Source: a virus
DNA length: 64,000 nucleotides
Virus record (IMG/VR): IMGVR_UViG_3300013114_000583
Coordinates: 1 to 64,000 of that record
Reading direction: 5' to 3' (one strand)
Positions 56,912-64,000 of this stretch are shown in pieces. The translations under genes were made by a program, and so were the position numbers. How positions within the stretch are numbered: the stretch's first letter is position 1; the number at the start of each line of letters is the position of its first letter. The notes under the pieces are model-generated. The model ran no database searches. It worked only from the letters and a program-made list of their open reading frames with translations, and had not been told where the DNA came from.

Positions 56912-57308
56912 CATCCATCCAATCAAAGGCCGGCTGATCATAATCCCGTGAACTTCGATGAAGGTCGGCCCGGGACTTTTTTGAAACAATAAATTGCGAA
57001 TCATGCTTACGCAAAAGACCATCGGCCATGGCTGGTAAATACGTCGGGTCGCCACCTTGAAAGATTCTTAGTTTTTCCCCACTTATAGTCGTTATAACAG
57101 GGTCTCCATTTTTTATTTCTCTTAGCTTTATTACTTCCTGGGCTGAAAGTTCTTTGTAAATGGTTTTTCCACCACTAGACAGCGGTACCCGAAATTTGCC
57201 AGATGCGTTTGACTTAATTATTACTCTTTCGTTTTTATACAAAAAAGAGATGTATTTAATTTTCGACAAGGGTCTTCCTCTTCGCTTTGATGTCAGACTC
57301 GTGAACAT
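56895..57308 (-). CDS. Hypothetical basic protein (137 aa)
   Basis: ATG at 57308 (MFTSLTSKRRGRPLSK). A Ser/Lys-rich strand region then an acidic aromatic end (DYDQPAFDWMDDDWGF), overlapping both neighbours. Not recognised. Confidence 0.5.
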   Translation of the reverse strand: MFTSLTSKRRGRPLSKIKYISFLYKNERVIIKSNASGKFRVPLSSGGKTIYKELSAQEVIKLREIKNGDPVITTISGEKLRIFQGGDPTYLPAMADGLLRKHDSQFIVSKKSRADLHRSSRDYDQPAFDWMDDDWGF

Positions 57309-57900
57309 AAATCGGTGATGATGCGCCAGCAAGCAACAACTGATAAATTCTAGCTCCTTTGGCGGCGCGGGTTACAGGCTTCGCATCAACTCGCACGATG
57401 AAGCCGACCTTATCGCCGTCTTGAGACTTTGGTCCATACTTATTATAATTAGCTATGCCAATCTTATTTGTCTTACGGATCTGAACGCAGTCTCCCACCT
57501 GAAATTTCCGGCTTGAATCATATTCCTTTCGAATTTTCTTGGCATATTTGTTTTCGCAAAACGTATCCCACTCTTTCTTTGAGAGAGTGAACTTCTCAGG
57601 ATTCGCGAGAATCTTCATAACATAATTCGAATAATAAGGAGGGTTCGCCTCATAATAATAAGCCACGCGTTTGGCTGTTGTTCTGTGGGCATCAGACCAA
57701 TTTGCGTCCCACTTTTGACTTTCTAGAATAACCTCCTCAGAATATTTCTCTGAGATGGAATCCAACCAACTTTGTTGATTGTCAGATAAATAATGCCGAG
57801 ACACAAGGAAAGTTTTAGCAGATTGCATAAAGTTATATTCTTTTTCCGAACAGTGATTTTTTGTTCTGTGAATTAATTCTTCAAGCTGAATAATATTCAT
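57256..57900 (-). CDS. Helical protein with C-terminal VGD-type module (214 aa)
   Basis: The first 125 residues are helical (Lys/Glu/Asn/Trp). From about 130, FQVGDCVQIRKTNK...KVGFIVRVDAK...IYVHESDIK repeats the family barrel pattern, so the module is fused to an unknown domain. Confidence 0.65.
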   Translation of the reverse strand: MNIIQLEELIHRTKNHCSEKEYNFMQSAKTFLVSRHYLSDNQQSWLDSISEKYSEEVILESQKWDANWSDAHRTTAKRVAYYYEANPPYYSNYVMKILANPEKFTLSKKEWDTFCENKYAKKIRKEYDSSRKFQVGDCVQIRKTNKIGIANYNKYGPKSQDGDKVGFIVRVDAKPVTRAAKGARIYQLLLAGASSPIYVHESDIKAKRKTLVEN

Positions 57901-58073
57901 GCGTTTACTTTTTTAACTTCCCACGCCATAAGCTCAAACTTCTTGTCTTCAGTAAGTACGGTTAAAAGTAAATTAGACTCGCCGCCCTCAAAAATAGAAC
58001 TATTGATAACCGCCAACACCACACCGGGAAGGCCCGAGGGACAAACTACTAGATCTCCAACTTTTAGAGTCAT
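57897..58073 (-). CDS. MKVGDLV-family protein (58 aa)
   Basis: Short gene from ATG 58073: MTLKVGDLVVCPSGLPGVVLAVINSS. The stop overlaps the ATG of the 57900 gene (ATGA). It has a promoter motif upstream. Confidence 0.75.
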   Translation of the reverse strand: MTLKVGDLVVCPSGLPGVVLAVINSSIFEGGESNLLLTVLTEDKKFELMAWEVKKVNA

Positions 58074-58092
58074 AAGAAAACCTTTTTAATTT

Positions 58093-58114
58093 TATGTACT
58101 TATATATTACAACA
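58093..58114 (-). promoter_or_regulatory. Candidate phage promoter
   Basis: Minus-strand TGTTGTAATATATAAGTACATA, a weaker match; about 25 bases from the 58073 start. Confidence 0.4.
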
Positions 58115-58289
58115 TTTTATTCTCATTGTCAACAAAATTTTCTTCTAATTCTTGACAATGTAGCCATATACCAGGATGTTTAACAAAGATCATAAAGGCC
58201 ATGAACCCCATCACTTTAAGGCATTGACCATAGCATTTATATCTTTTAGAATATAACATCTTGTGTACCTTGAGTTTTTCAGCCTTCAC
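58107..58289 (-). CDS. Hypothetical protein, 60 aa
   Basis: GTG start overlapping the next gene. A Lys/Cys/Met-rich hydrophobic protein (GQCLKVMGFMAFMIFVKH). Possibly membrane-associated. Not recognised. Confidence 0.45.
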   Translation of the reverse strand: MKAEKLKVHKMLYSKRYKCYGQCLKVMGFMAFMIFVKHPGIWLHCQELEENFVDNENKML

Positions 58290-58519
58290 AGTTCTTCTAT
58301 TCTGTCAACAAATTTTTGATTTTCGTCCGGTACAAGGCCCGGAGAAGATCTTGTAACCTGCTCTGGAAGCAATTCTGCCCACTCTTGATTTATTGGAAAA
58401 TATATCAAATATTTTCCAGTCGAACCTGTTTTTAAATAAATTCCTCGGCACTCTCGAACATTGAGGTCGAACAAATCGTAATCTACCAAAACCATGACAT
58501 CTTCGCCTTTGGTTATCAT
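58286..58519 (-). CDS. Hypothetical barrel-like protein, 77 aa
   Basis: MITKGEDVMVLVDYDLFDLNVRECRGIYLKTG...KYLIYF...WAELLPEQV follows the small-barrel rhythm without the MKVGDLV start. Distant relative or analogue. Overlaps the next gene by 4 bases. Confidence 0.5.
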   Translation of the reverse strand: MITKGEDVMVLVDYDLFDLNVRECRGIYLKTGSTGKYLIYFPINQEWAELLPEQVTRSSPGLVPDENQKFVDRIEEL

Positions 58520-58812
58520 TTGTCACTTTCCCGCAAAATGGCACCTGAGTAGAGTCGGTCTGCAACTACTTGGCAAATCTGCAATCTCTCCTCCTCAACA
58601 TCCATACAATAGCTTTCATTTTGCTCAAGAACATCGCGTATATATATAAAAACTTTTTCATACACGTTTTGCGCCTGCGTAATCGTCTTTGAGTTTAAGT
58701 TATCCACTGTAAACCCGCTAACCGTTCTTAACCCATGGTCTGTCTCATGGGTGTCAGACCAGTGATATCCCTTTCCTTTTCTCACATTAGCCAATTCCAC
58801 TCTCCAAATCAT
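58516..58812 (-). CDS. Hypothetical protein, 98 aa
   Basis: MIWRVELANVRKGKGYHW then an acidic helical C-terminus with CMDVEEERLQICQVVAD. Overlaps neighbours. Not recognised. Confidence 0.5.
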   Translation of the reverse strand: MIWRVELANVRKGKGYHWSDTHETDHGLRTVSGFTVDNLNSKTITQAQNVYEKVFIYIRDVLEQNESYCMDVEEERLQICQVVADRLYSGAILRESDK

Positions 58813-58978
58813 TAGCCATTAACAAAATGGCATTTGCTAAATCAAATGCCGAGTCTAAATCTAAATCTATCCGTGTTTCCCCAAAAATAATCATAACACG
58901 CTTTTTTTCTCTAAAAACCTCAACTAAGGTAACGTCGCCAGAGGGCGTACTAACATACACTTCTTCCCTGTCGAACAA
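58787..58978 (-). CDS. Hypothetical protein, 63 aa
   Basis: MFDREEVYVSTPSGDVTLVEVF then RVMIIFGETRIDLDLDSAFDLANAILLMAND. Looks like a small alpha/beta protein. Not recognised. Confidence 0.5.
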   Translation of the reverse strand: MFDREEVYVSTPSGDVTLVEVFREKKRVMIIFGETRIDLDLDSAFDLANAILLMANDLESGIG

Positions 58979-59002
58979 GGTGCTCTTCCTTTCTAAATTT
59001 CA

Positions 59003-59212
59003 CTAAGATATCAAATCATTCGTTGGTCGAGTCAACGAAAAAAGGTTCCAATATTTGTACTTTTTTATCTGGCCTTCCAAAATTCCGGACACCATCAAAA
59101 CATTATAATAGTCATCAGGCAAAACCCCAACTATTCTCCCCTTCACATTTAGGGGACGACCAAAAGGATAATCTAAAATAAAAACTTCTTCATCTTTTTC
59201 ATAATCTGCCAT
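59003..59212 (-). CDS. Barrel-like hypothetical protein, 69 aa
   Basis: EKDEEVFILDYPFGRPLNVKGRIVGVLPDDYYNVLMV shows the same strand-turn-strand order as the MKVGDLV family (G-R-I-V) but lacks the start motif. Confidence 0.5.
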   Translation of the reverse strand: MADYEKDEEVFILDYPFGRPLNVKGRIVGVLPDDYYNVLMVSGILEGQIKKYKYWNLFSLTRPTNDLIS

Positions 59213-59224
59213 AACTTTATTCTA

Positions 59225-59803
59225 TCACAAGCTATTCATATCTTTAACAGCTTTCAAATTTTTATAAAGTTTGGAAGAAGCACGATTAGTATATAAGATT
59301 TCAATATAGAAGCCCTCATCATCGCCTATGAGTCTGGAGTTTATTATAAATAATTTGTTTCGCCACACATTTCTTACAGAGTATAAGCCTAGTTTCACTG
59401 GGTAACAAGCCGCGGCATAGATCAGCTCGTCGATCACTGGATCTTTTTCTATCTCTTTGTATACAAACAATCCATATTTTTTATTCAGCATCCTAACAAC
59501 TTGCTTATATTTGATGACACAGTTGTGCTCGTCGATGCCTTCAGGGCCCAGAATAAGCAGAGCTGTTGCAATTCGTTTTCTTGCGAAATTAACCTGAAGC
59601 TCTGGTTGCATACCTGCAATATCTTTAGTCCCAACAAAAACCCACTGCCCCCATGACAAAGAGCCCATGTAATACTTATATCCCTTCGGAACTTCCAGCA
59701 CCTCGTACTCTTTGTCCCATTTTAAGTTAAGTGGTGTCGCGGTGGCAAAAGACACACAAAACATAAATAAGATGAGGAACATGGCACGGAGGTATTTAAT
59801 CAT
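59225..59803 (-). CDS. Exported hypothetical protein, 192 aa
   Basis: A signal peptide (about 1-22, ending ATA) precedes a Tyr/Lys/Val-rich beta protein with several Cys. It lies next to the endolysin gene, suggesting envelope action; not recognised. Confidence 0.6.
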   Translation of the reverse strand: MIKYLRAMFLILFMFCVSFATATPLNLKWDKEYEVLEVPKGYKYYMGSLSWGQWVFVGTKDIAGMQPELQVNFARKRIATALLILGPEGIDEHNCVIKYKQVVRMLNKKYGLFVYKEIEKDPVIDELIYAAACYPVKLGLYSVRNVWRNKLFIINSRLIGDDEGFYIEILYTNRASSKLYKNLKAVKDMNSL

Positions 59804-59840
59804 TTTTTACAACAGTGAAGGCCCTAATTTTTTAAAACAA

Positions 59841-60239
59841 TTAACTGTCATCCTTAACACCCTTGCCCAGCCAACGAGCATTACGACCGCGAATATCGTA
59901 ATGAGTAAAAGTTGTGTATAAACCGATGCCGCCTGAATCCATGTGGCCGCTCTTTATTAAAGAAACAATTATGTCCTTTACCGTACTAGGCTGAAGTCCT
60001 GGAATTTTAATGTCGGCTGCCTTAGCAAGCAAATGTTGGCTGCGACGTGCGCCTTTGATTTTTGTGTTGTACTTTTTTGTTCTATAGCCGCTTATCACGA
60101 TAATGGGCCTTTGAACATAGTTTCTCAAAACTTGAAGATTTTTTGCTAATTTTTTAACATTTTCTATTAAATAATCCGGCACTGGCGTCCCATCCCTACA
60201 CATGAACTCCTTCAAATGAAAATTTTCTTCTAACTTCAT
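59841..60239 (-). CDS. Endolysin-like M15 peptidase
   Basis: VISGYRTKKYNTKIKGA, RSQHLLAKAADI and FTHYDIRGRNARW are the conserved metal and catalytic motifs of M15 L,D/D,D-peptidases (His in SQH, Asp in AAD, His in THYD). At 132 aa it is a single domain, typical of phage endolysins that cut peptidoglycan stems. No signal peptide, so a holin or SAR export is needed. Confidence 0.88.
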   Translation of the reverse strand: MKLEENFHLKEFMCRDGTPVPDYLIENVKKLAKNLQVLRNYVQRPIIVISGYRTKKYNTKIKGARRSQHLLAKAADIKIPGLQPSTVKDIIVSLIKSGHMDSGGIGLYTTFTHYDIRGRNARWLGKGVKDDS

Positions 60240-60514
60240 TTGTCTCCGGCCTCCAGCAGCGGGCAGCTCTTAACTTGCCATTCCAGTTGTCGATTGCCGG
60301 TGCAGTCTTCAGAAGTCAAAAGCCAACAATATTTGTGTGGCGCGCCGGGGGCAAAACACTCGTCTGAGCAGACTTTTCCATGATGTGAAGAGTGTGGGTT
60401 ATGGCACACCCAAACCTCGCTTAGAGGCTCGTTTAAGCCCTCGTGAGAGAGACCCTCTTCTGTAAACGGTTGACAACCAACCAAAATAAATGACAACACC
60501 AATAGATACTTCAT
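60236..60514 (-). CDS. Cys-rich lipoprotein, possible o-spanin
   Basis: MKYLLVLSFILVGC is a lipobox signal (Cys14). The mature part has seven further Cys (CHNPH, CSDEC, CWLL and more) and His. Its place next to the endolysin suggests an Rz1-like outer-membrane spanin; Cys richness is unusual, so this is tentative. Confidence 0.6.
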   Translation of the reverse strand: MKYLLVLSFILVGCQPFTEEGLSHEGLNEPLSEVWVCHNPHSSHHGKVCSDECFAPGAPHKYCWLLTSEDCTGNRQLEWQVKSCPLLEAGDK

Positions 60515-60696
60515 TCAAATGAATCCTGAGTCGAATACGGGATCATATAAAATTTTCCTGACAAAGCGTCCAAGATCCCATCTATTAAATTTTCTATGGC
60601 CGCGGCAGAATTTAAATTTATTTGTACATCTTTTGCTTTTGAAAATTCTTTTCTCAAAACTCCTCTGGCCTCCTCTTTAAACTCTTTTTTTAGCAT
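60511..60696 (-). CDS. Hypothetical protein, 61 aa
   Basis: MLKKEFKEEARGVLRKEFSK, a helical Lys/Glu segment then INLNSAAAIENLIDGILDALSG. Overlaps the lipoprotein gene by 4 bases. Perhaps part of the lysis unit. Confidence 0.5.
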   Translation of the reverse strand: MLKKEFKEEARGVLRKEFSKAKDVQINLNSAAAIENLIDGILDALSGKFYMIPYSTQDSFE

Positions 60697-60705
60697 AACA
60701 CAGCT

Positions 60706-61017
60706 TTAAAGCATCTTTTTCAAAAAATGCTTGTTCTTTCCTTTCTCTAAACCAACAAAATAATTTTTTGGGAAGACTGAACGGAGAGTCTTCTCCAGCA
60801 AATAGCGCGGTTTGCGGTACTTTTGGGCTGCTATCTGCGTAGCTGAGCCGATCCCATAACCCTTTACTATAATATACCATATAGCGCGGTTACATGCAAG
60901 TTTATTTTTTCCCTCAATTTTCACTTCTTTATTTTTGTATTTAATGGCACTTGGAAGTGAATCTTGTAGGGCTCTCAGCAATATTTCAATTTTGTCTTTA
61001 TCATTAATCTCAATCAC
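60706..61017 (-). CDS. Hypothetical protein, 103 aa
   Basis: MIEINDKDKIEILLRALQDS then LACNRAIWYIIVKGYGIGSATQIAAQKYRKPRYLLEKTL. Basic helix-rich. Overlaps the next gene by 4 bases. Not recognised. Confidence 0.5.
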   Translation of the reverse strand: MIEINDKDKIEILLRALQDSLPSAIKYKNKEVKIEGKNKLACNRAIWYIIVKGYGIGSATQIAAQKYRKPRYLLEKTLRSVFPKNYFVGLEKGKNKHFLKKML

Positions 61018-61643
61018 AACAACTCTCTTTCGTCTACTAAAGTATATGTAAAATTATTTCCCCAGCGCGCTGCTGCTTCGGTGCAAGTTTCCATAAAATG
61101 ATAAAAATCCAAACTAGACTGAAAAACCTGACAACCGGCGGAAACTCCGTTTGTGTATTCGCGGTCATCGGGGCCCCACTGACGATGTATGTTGATGCCA
61201 AAGAATCCCGTCTCCACTAAGCCTTCGTAATCTGGGGACCTATCTCTATTATTATCTCTCCAAACTGAAACGGGCGCGCCACGTTGAACCAGTGCTCGAT
61301 ACTTGCGCCTACCGCCATGAGTGCCAATCCGATATGCTGAGCGGTATTGGTTCGGAACAAGTATAGCCGTGCCCTTATGTGCAACCGACGCCAAGGGGCG
61401 ACGGAGGATATTTGGGCCAGGCTCCGTGGTTATAAAGTATATATCAACAATCCAATCACCCTCTTCTTTGTAAAAAACATTTAATTTATCATCAAAATGA
61501 TCTGCTAAGCCCGAATCGTTCCTAACTCCAACAATGTTTAAATTAAAATCCCCATTTTTAAAAAAAGCATAACCCAAGTCATCAAAGGCGTCTTTATACA
61601 GCTCCTTCATCTCAAGAGCGTCTTCTCCCGTTAAAGTTATCAT
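61014..61643 (-). CDS. Predicted L,D-transpeptidase/YkuD-like cell-wall enzyme
   Basis: IYFITTEPGPN, GTHGGRRKYRALVQRGAPVSVWRDNNRD, FFGINIHRQWG and NGVSAGCQVFQSSLDFYHFM match a common phage family, often annotated as YkuD-like, with a conserved His-x-...-Ser-x-Gly-Cys core (Cys172). Probably peptidoglycan-directed. 209 aa, near the endolysin. Confidence 0.7.
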   Translation of the reverse strand: MITLTGEDALEMKELYKDAFDDLGYAFFKNGDFNLNIVGVRNDSGLADHFDDKLNVFYKEEGDWIVDIYFITTEPGPNILRRPLASVAHKGTAILVPNQYRSAYRIGTHGGRRKYRALVQRGAPVSVWRDNNRDRSPDYEGLVETGFFGINIHRQWGPDDREYTNGVSAGCQVFQSSLDFYHFMETCTEAAARWGNNFTYTLVDERELL

Positions 61644-62065
61644 AATGGCAACTCCGATACTACTATCTCTCCATAATTAGAAACAGACGGCCTTGAATGC
61701 CATTTATATTCTTCAACAACTTGTCGGACCAATCGTGACATCACGGGAGAGTCACCGGTAATTATAGTGCAGGGTAGATCTACAAAATTTAAAAAAACCC
61801 TCACTTTTTCATCCACATCTGCGTGTTTTGTTCCATGTAAATCTAGAACCCTATCTTTTCTTTGCTTCTTTCTCATTCCCTTCGCTTCCTGAATTTTTAT
61901 CAAACCAGTGTCAATATTTCTCCAGGCGCGACGCTTTGAAATTCTCCGCTCTCCGCCTGCCATAAAATAATACCAATATTTTTTTGTTTGTTTTAACAAA
62001 AGAGCCTGCTTTTTTAAAGAATCAACAACCAGCAAATCTCCCACTTTGATATTTTTTATTCGCAT
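61640..62065 (-). CDS. VGDL-type module fused to an Smr domain
   Basis: MRIKNIKVGDLLVVDSLKKQALLLKQ is the family barrel start. From about 73, VLDLHGTKHADVDEKVRVFL...IITGDSPVMSRLVRQVVEEY is an Smr domain (LDLHG; G-D in place of the usual H-G-x-G). Smr domains nick DNA or act on RNA/ribosomes. This fusion links the family to nucleic acids. Confidence 0.75.
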   Translation of the reverse strand: MRIKNIKVGDLLVVDSLKKQALLLKQTKKYWYYFMAGGERRISKRRAWRNIDTGLIKIQEAKGMRKKQRKDRVLDLHGTKHADVDEKVRVFLNFVDLPCTIITGDSPVMSRLVRQVVEEYKWHSRPSVSNYGEIVVSELPL

Positions 62066-62331
62066 TTCTTAATCATCGGATATACCCATTTCACTGATAC
62101 ATAACCTAATGTATCACTTATCGCTGATTTTGTCAAATAGTTTTTTTTAAAATAACTTTCATATTTAGTGCCAGGGAGCATATGAATCAAAGCTAGGTGA
62201 CAAGGAGAAGTAAGGCCTTTTTTTACTTCCTTCGAACCCAATAAGATTCCCCTCCAATCTTTGCCATAAAGAAGATGAAACACGAGATCACCGACGATCA
62301 ATCCTTTGCTGTTCAATGTCTCGATCAACAT
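62056..62331 (-). CDS. VGDLV-type protein, 91 aa
   Basis: MLIETLNSKGLIVGDLVFHLLYGKDWRGILLGS with the family motif at residues 12-17 and R-G-I-L. The CGTCGGTGA junction is also the stop of an overlapping membrane ORF. Confidence 0.68.
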   Translation of the reverse strand: MLIETLNSKGLIVGDLVFHLLYGKDWRGILLGSKEVKKGLTSPCHLALIHMLPGTKYESYFKKNYLTKSAISDTLGYVSVKWVYPMIKKCE

Positions 62332-62413
62332 ACTCGTTTACAACCCCTAAAATAATTAAGGACAATAACCACAGAATTATCATAAAATTTAAAGTTTTAT
62401 CATTAAAAAACAT
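62288..62413 (-). CDS. Membrane microprotein, 41 aa
   Basis: MFFNDKTLNFMIILWLLSLIILGVV is one helix, ending QQRIDRR with TGA inside the family junction (CGGTGA). Another case of a membrane ORF coupled to a family gene. Confidence 0.45.
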   Translation of the reverse strand: MFFNDKTLNFMIILWLLSLIILGVVNEYVDRDIEQQRIDRR

Positions 62414-62495
62414 CAGATCCCTTAGCTAACACCAAAAATACAGCAAATATTAAAGCAATTATCTTATAAGCTAAATTTTCAACACAAAAATTCAT
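62403..62495 (-). CDS. Membrane microprotein, 30 aa
   Basis: MNFCVENLAYKIIALIFAVFLVLA is one helix. Overlaps the next microprotein by 11 bases. Confidence 0.4.
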   Translation of the reverse strand: MNFCVENLAYKIIALIFAVFLVLAKGSDVF

Positions 62496-63051
62496 AAGAA
62501 ACCATCTTCGTAAGTTTTGACATTTTATAAGAACAAGAAGCAACAATATCAGCTCTATTCCTCAACTCTGCATCTAAAGCGCACTTCCTCAATAACAAAA
62601 AACATTTTTCACAATTTATATAAAACTCAAAAACCTTCAATAGATTTTCATATGCCGAGCCAACAATGGAATCAGACACATCTGAGAATGAAATGTTATT
62701 TTTGTTAACACAGAATTCCAACACCACATTGGAGGCCGCGGCGGTGCCCAGATGATCGTTAAATTTCATTGCAATAGAGAAATTTCTCAACTTTATTTGC
62801 CTTAAGCTGCAAAATTCCTCTGAGTAGTGCCCAAGCAAACCTTCACAAATGGCGTCAACAAAACCATGACCAAAAGCGGAGACCTCCTTTAAAGTGTCGT
62901 TCTCAAAAAACGTAAAAGTGGCACCTGTTGTTATTTCATCAGAGGATTCATATATAGATATGTTCTTTTTTTTTAAAATAATCTTCCCATCTTTTAAAAT
63001 CTCCGAGGTCAAGGCATCTATATTCTGTCTCATGACATCGTGAATTAACAT
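62479..63051 (-). CDS. Hypothetical protein, 190 aa
   Basis: MLIHDVMRQNIDALTSEILK then Glu/Asn/Phe-rich strand and helix segments, and a Cys-rich C-terminal third (INCEKCFLLLRKCALDAE). No family recognised. Its stop region lies in the microprotein ORF. Confidence 0.55.
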   Translation of the reverse strand: MLIHDVMRQNIDALTSEILKDGKIILKKKNISIYESSDEITTGATFTFFENDTLKEVSAFGHGFVDAICEGLLGHYSEEFCSLRQIKLRNFSIAMKFNDHLGTAAASNVVLEFCVNKNNISFSDVSDSIVGSAYENLLKVFEFYINCEKCFLLLRKCALDAELRNRADIVASCSYKMSKLTKMVSYEFLC

Positions 63052-63056
63052 GGGCT

Positions 63057-63428
63057 CTATTCCACCCTTTCTAGACCTGGGCTTACTCTATAAATTCTAT
63101 TTACATTTTTTACTTTTCTTATGTTTCTGAGAATTTGCGTTTTTACTTCCTCCGGTATCGAAAATTCCCCAGGGACCGAGGAGACATATTTAAGAGACAT
63201 CCCTGCAACATAGTTTCGTTCCGATATATTCTCGTTCCCTTTGATCACTGATACAATCGTGACATTCGGTATAGACCGAATGTCAGTCGCTATATCATCC
63301 AAGCCTCTCTGTTGTTGGCCTGTGTCGATAGTGTAACCAATCATAAACAAAAATTTGTAAATCCCCCTTTGGCGGGAACGGCCTCGCTCTTCTTCGAGGT
63401 AATTGTTCCATTTTTTTTGAAAGTTCAC
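63057..63428 (-). CDS. Leader-like protein MNFQKKWNNYLEEE-type, 123 aa
   Basis: The N-terminus MNFQKKWNNYLEEE parallels the MKLIMENWRKYLxE leaders (W-x2-Y-L-x-E). The body has FLFMIGYTIDTGQQQRGLDDIATDIRSIPNV, a conserved phage structural-protein motif. Possibly a virion or internal protein, the only such copy in the right block. Confidence 0.6.
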   Translation of the reverse strand: MNFQKKWNNYLEEERGRSRQRGIYKFLFMIGYTIDTGQQQRGLDDIATDIRSIPNVTIVSVIKGNENISERNYVAGMSLKYVSSVPGEFSIPEEVKTQILRNIRKVKNVNRIYRVSPGLERVE

Positions 63429-63454
63429 TAAATTGCCCCCTTATTTATAAATAG

Positions 63455-63793
63455 TTAATAATAAATTTGAATGAACAGAATCATCAAAGATAAGCCGACA
63501 CACGACATGGTTTTAAAAGTAAACATAGATTCACCTAACAAAAACCACGTCAACAGCGGAAAAACTATAAAACCAGTGCAAGACCCTATAAAGCGCGCAG
63601 TCCAAACTGACATAGTCTCTTCTGACACTAGCTTCCAAGCATACCAAAAAAGAATGCTAGTTGGGATGCCGAAGGTGAGAGCGGCAGTGATGGGCCTGTT
63701 CTCCCATCCAACATTTAATTTTTGGGTATTCAACTGGAACCACCCAAAAATTTGGCCGGCGAAAAATAATACTATACCGAAAGCGAGATTCAC
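63455..63793 (-). CDS. Four-helix membrane protein, 112 aa
   Basis: Four hydrophobic helices (about 4-21, 34-54, 65-85, 91-111) with short loops; resembles half of a DMT/EamA-type transporter but no motif is decisive. Confidence 0.6.
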   Translation of the reverse strand: MNLAFGIVLFFAGQIFGWFQLNTQKLNVGWENRPITAALTFGIPTSILFWYAWKLVSEETMSVWTARFIGSCTGFIVFPLLTWFLLGESMFTFKTMSCVGLSLMILFIQIYY

Positions 63794-63794
63794 T

Positions 63795-63977
63795 TTAATG
63801 AGAGTCCATGCTTATGCTATAAGAAGATAACTCTCTTTTTAACATTCTAATACTTTGATAACATGATTTGAGAGACATAAGGCTAATTGGATCAGCTCGA
63901 TATATATTTTCTTCTACCTGGTTATTCTCTTCAAATATAATTCTTAGTGTTGTTTCTGCGAGCTTTAAAGAAGACAC
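63795..63977 (-). CDS. Hypothetical protein, partial or 60 aa
   Basis: GTG at 63977 gives MSSLKLAETTLRIIFEENNQ, but the frame stays open to the window edge, so the gene may start further right. Helical, Ser/Leu/Glu-rich. Not recognised. Confidence 0.45.
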   Translation of the reverse strand: MSSLKLAETTLRIIFEENNQVEENIYRADPISLMSLKSCYQSIRMLKRELSSYSISMDSH

Positions 63978-64000
63978 AAGCTCGCATGTGATATTAATTG

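Noticed and set aside
60236-60514. Firm spanin (Rz1) call for the lipoprotein.
   Set aside because: The gene is not nested in an i-spanin and has too many Cys; kept as a possibility only.

Overview
The window looks like part of the genome of a large tailed bacteriophage (Caudoviricetes), probably a T4-like or jumbo marine myovirus with a Gram-negative host. No single hallmark gene proves this. The reading rests on dense, overlapping, almost entirely minus-strand small genes, on five phage-style tRNAs plus a one-piece tmRNA, and on known phage accessory genes: Hsp20, a MoxR-type ATPase with a VWA partner, an A-type Fe-S carrier, MazG, a PurA/PurZ-type synthetase and an M15-type endolysin. Proteins with lipoprotein signals point to a host with an outer membrane.

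Layout. (1) 1-34.3 kb is AT-rich and appears to encode virion, internal-capsid and accessory proteins. The only plus-strand gene is a trypsin-like lipoprotein protease at the left edge. It is followed by a tRNA(CAU) with its own TilS-like PP-loop enzyme, an IscA-like protein and tmRNA. Next come an abundant structural protein with a strong terminator, a PMM-like HAD phosphatase, a ligase-like/NMNAT-like fusion, a zinc protease, PurA/PurZ, SNase, a cell-wall hydrolase/SGNH fusion, and two giant peptidoglycan-binding-repeat proteins. Many proteins here share an N-terminal signature (MKLIMENWRKFLxE and variants). Its ending resembles the [LI]-x-E processing site of T4 capsid-targeting sequences, so they may be internal capsid proteins. 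(2) 34.3-35.5 kb is mostly non-coding, with CTACATGTAG-like repeats, a G-tract, a terminator and a long inverted repeat. It may be a control or replication region. (3) 34.9-42.1 kb holds small unknown genes, Hsp20, membrane microproteins and tRNA-Leu/Lys. (4) 42.2-49.2 kb is the most striking segment: about 26 tandem, mutually overlapping small genes of one divergent family that start MKVGDLV and often end EVISESR. One conserved junction of about 30 nt carries the C-terminus, Shine-Dalgarno, start and stop signals. FKBP, MazG and tRNA-Thr genes interrupt the array. (5) 49.2-58.1 kb holds a fatty-acid-hydroxylase-like protein, the MoxR/VWA pair, a zinc-knuckle protein, tRNA-Arg and further dispersed family members. 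(6) 58.1-64 kb holds unknown small genes, a probable lysis/cell-wall cluster and a VGDL-Smr fusion.

How the genes fit together. The left block suggests cargo for the capsid plus nucleotide, translation and redox support. The right block looks like an early/middle host-takeover region driven by a shared TATATATACACA-type promoter motif. The expanded MKVGDLV family is the best candidate for an undescribed system: small, probably SH3/KOW-like barrels that diversify behind a common translational-coupling junction. All functions are inferred from sequence alone.
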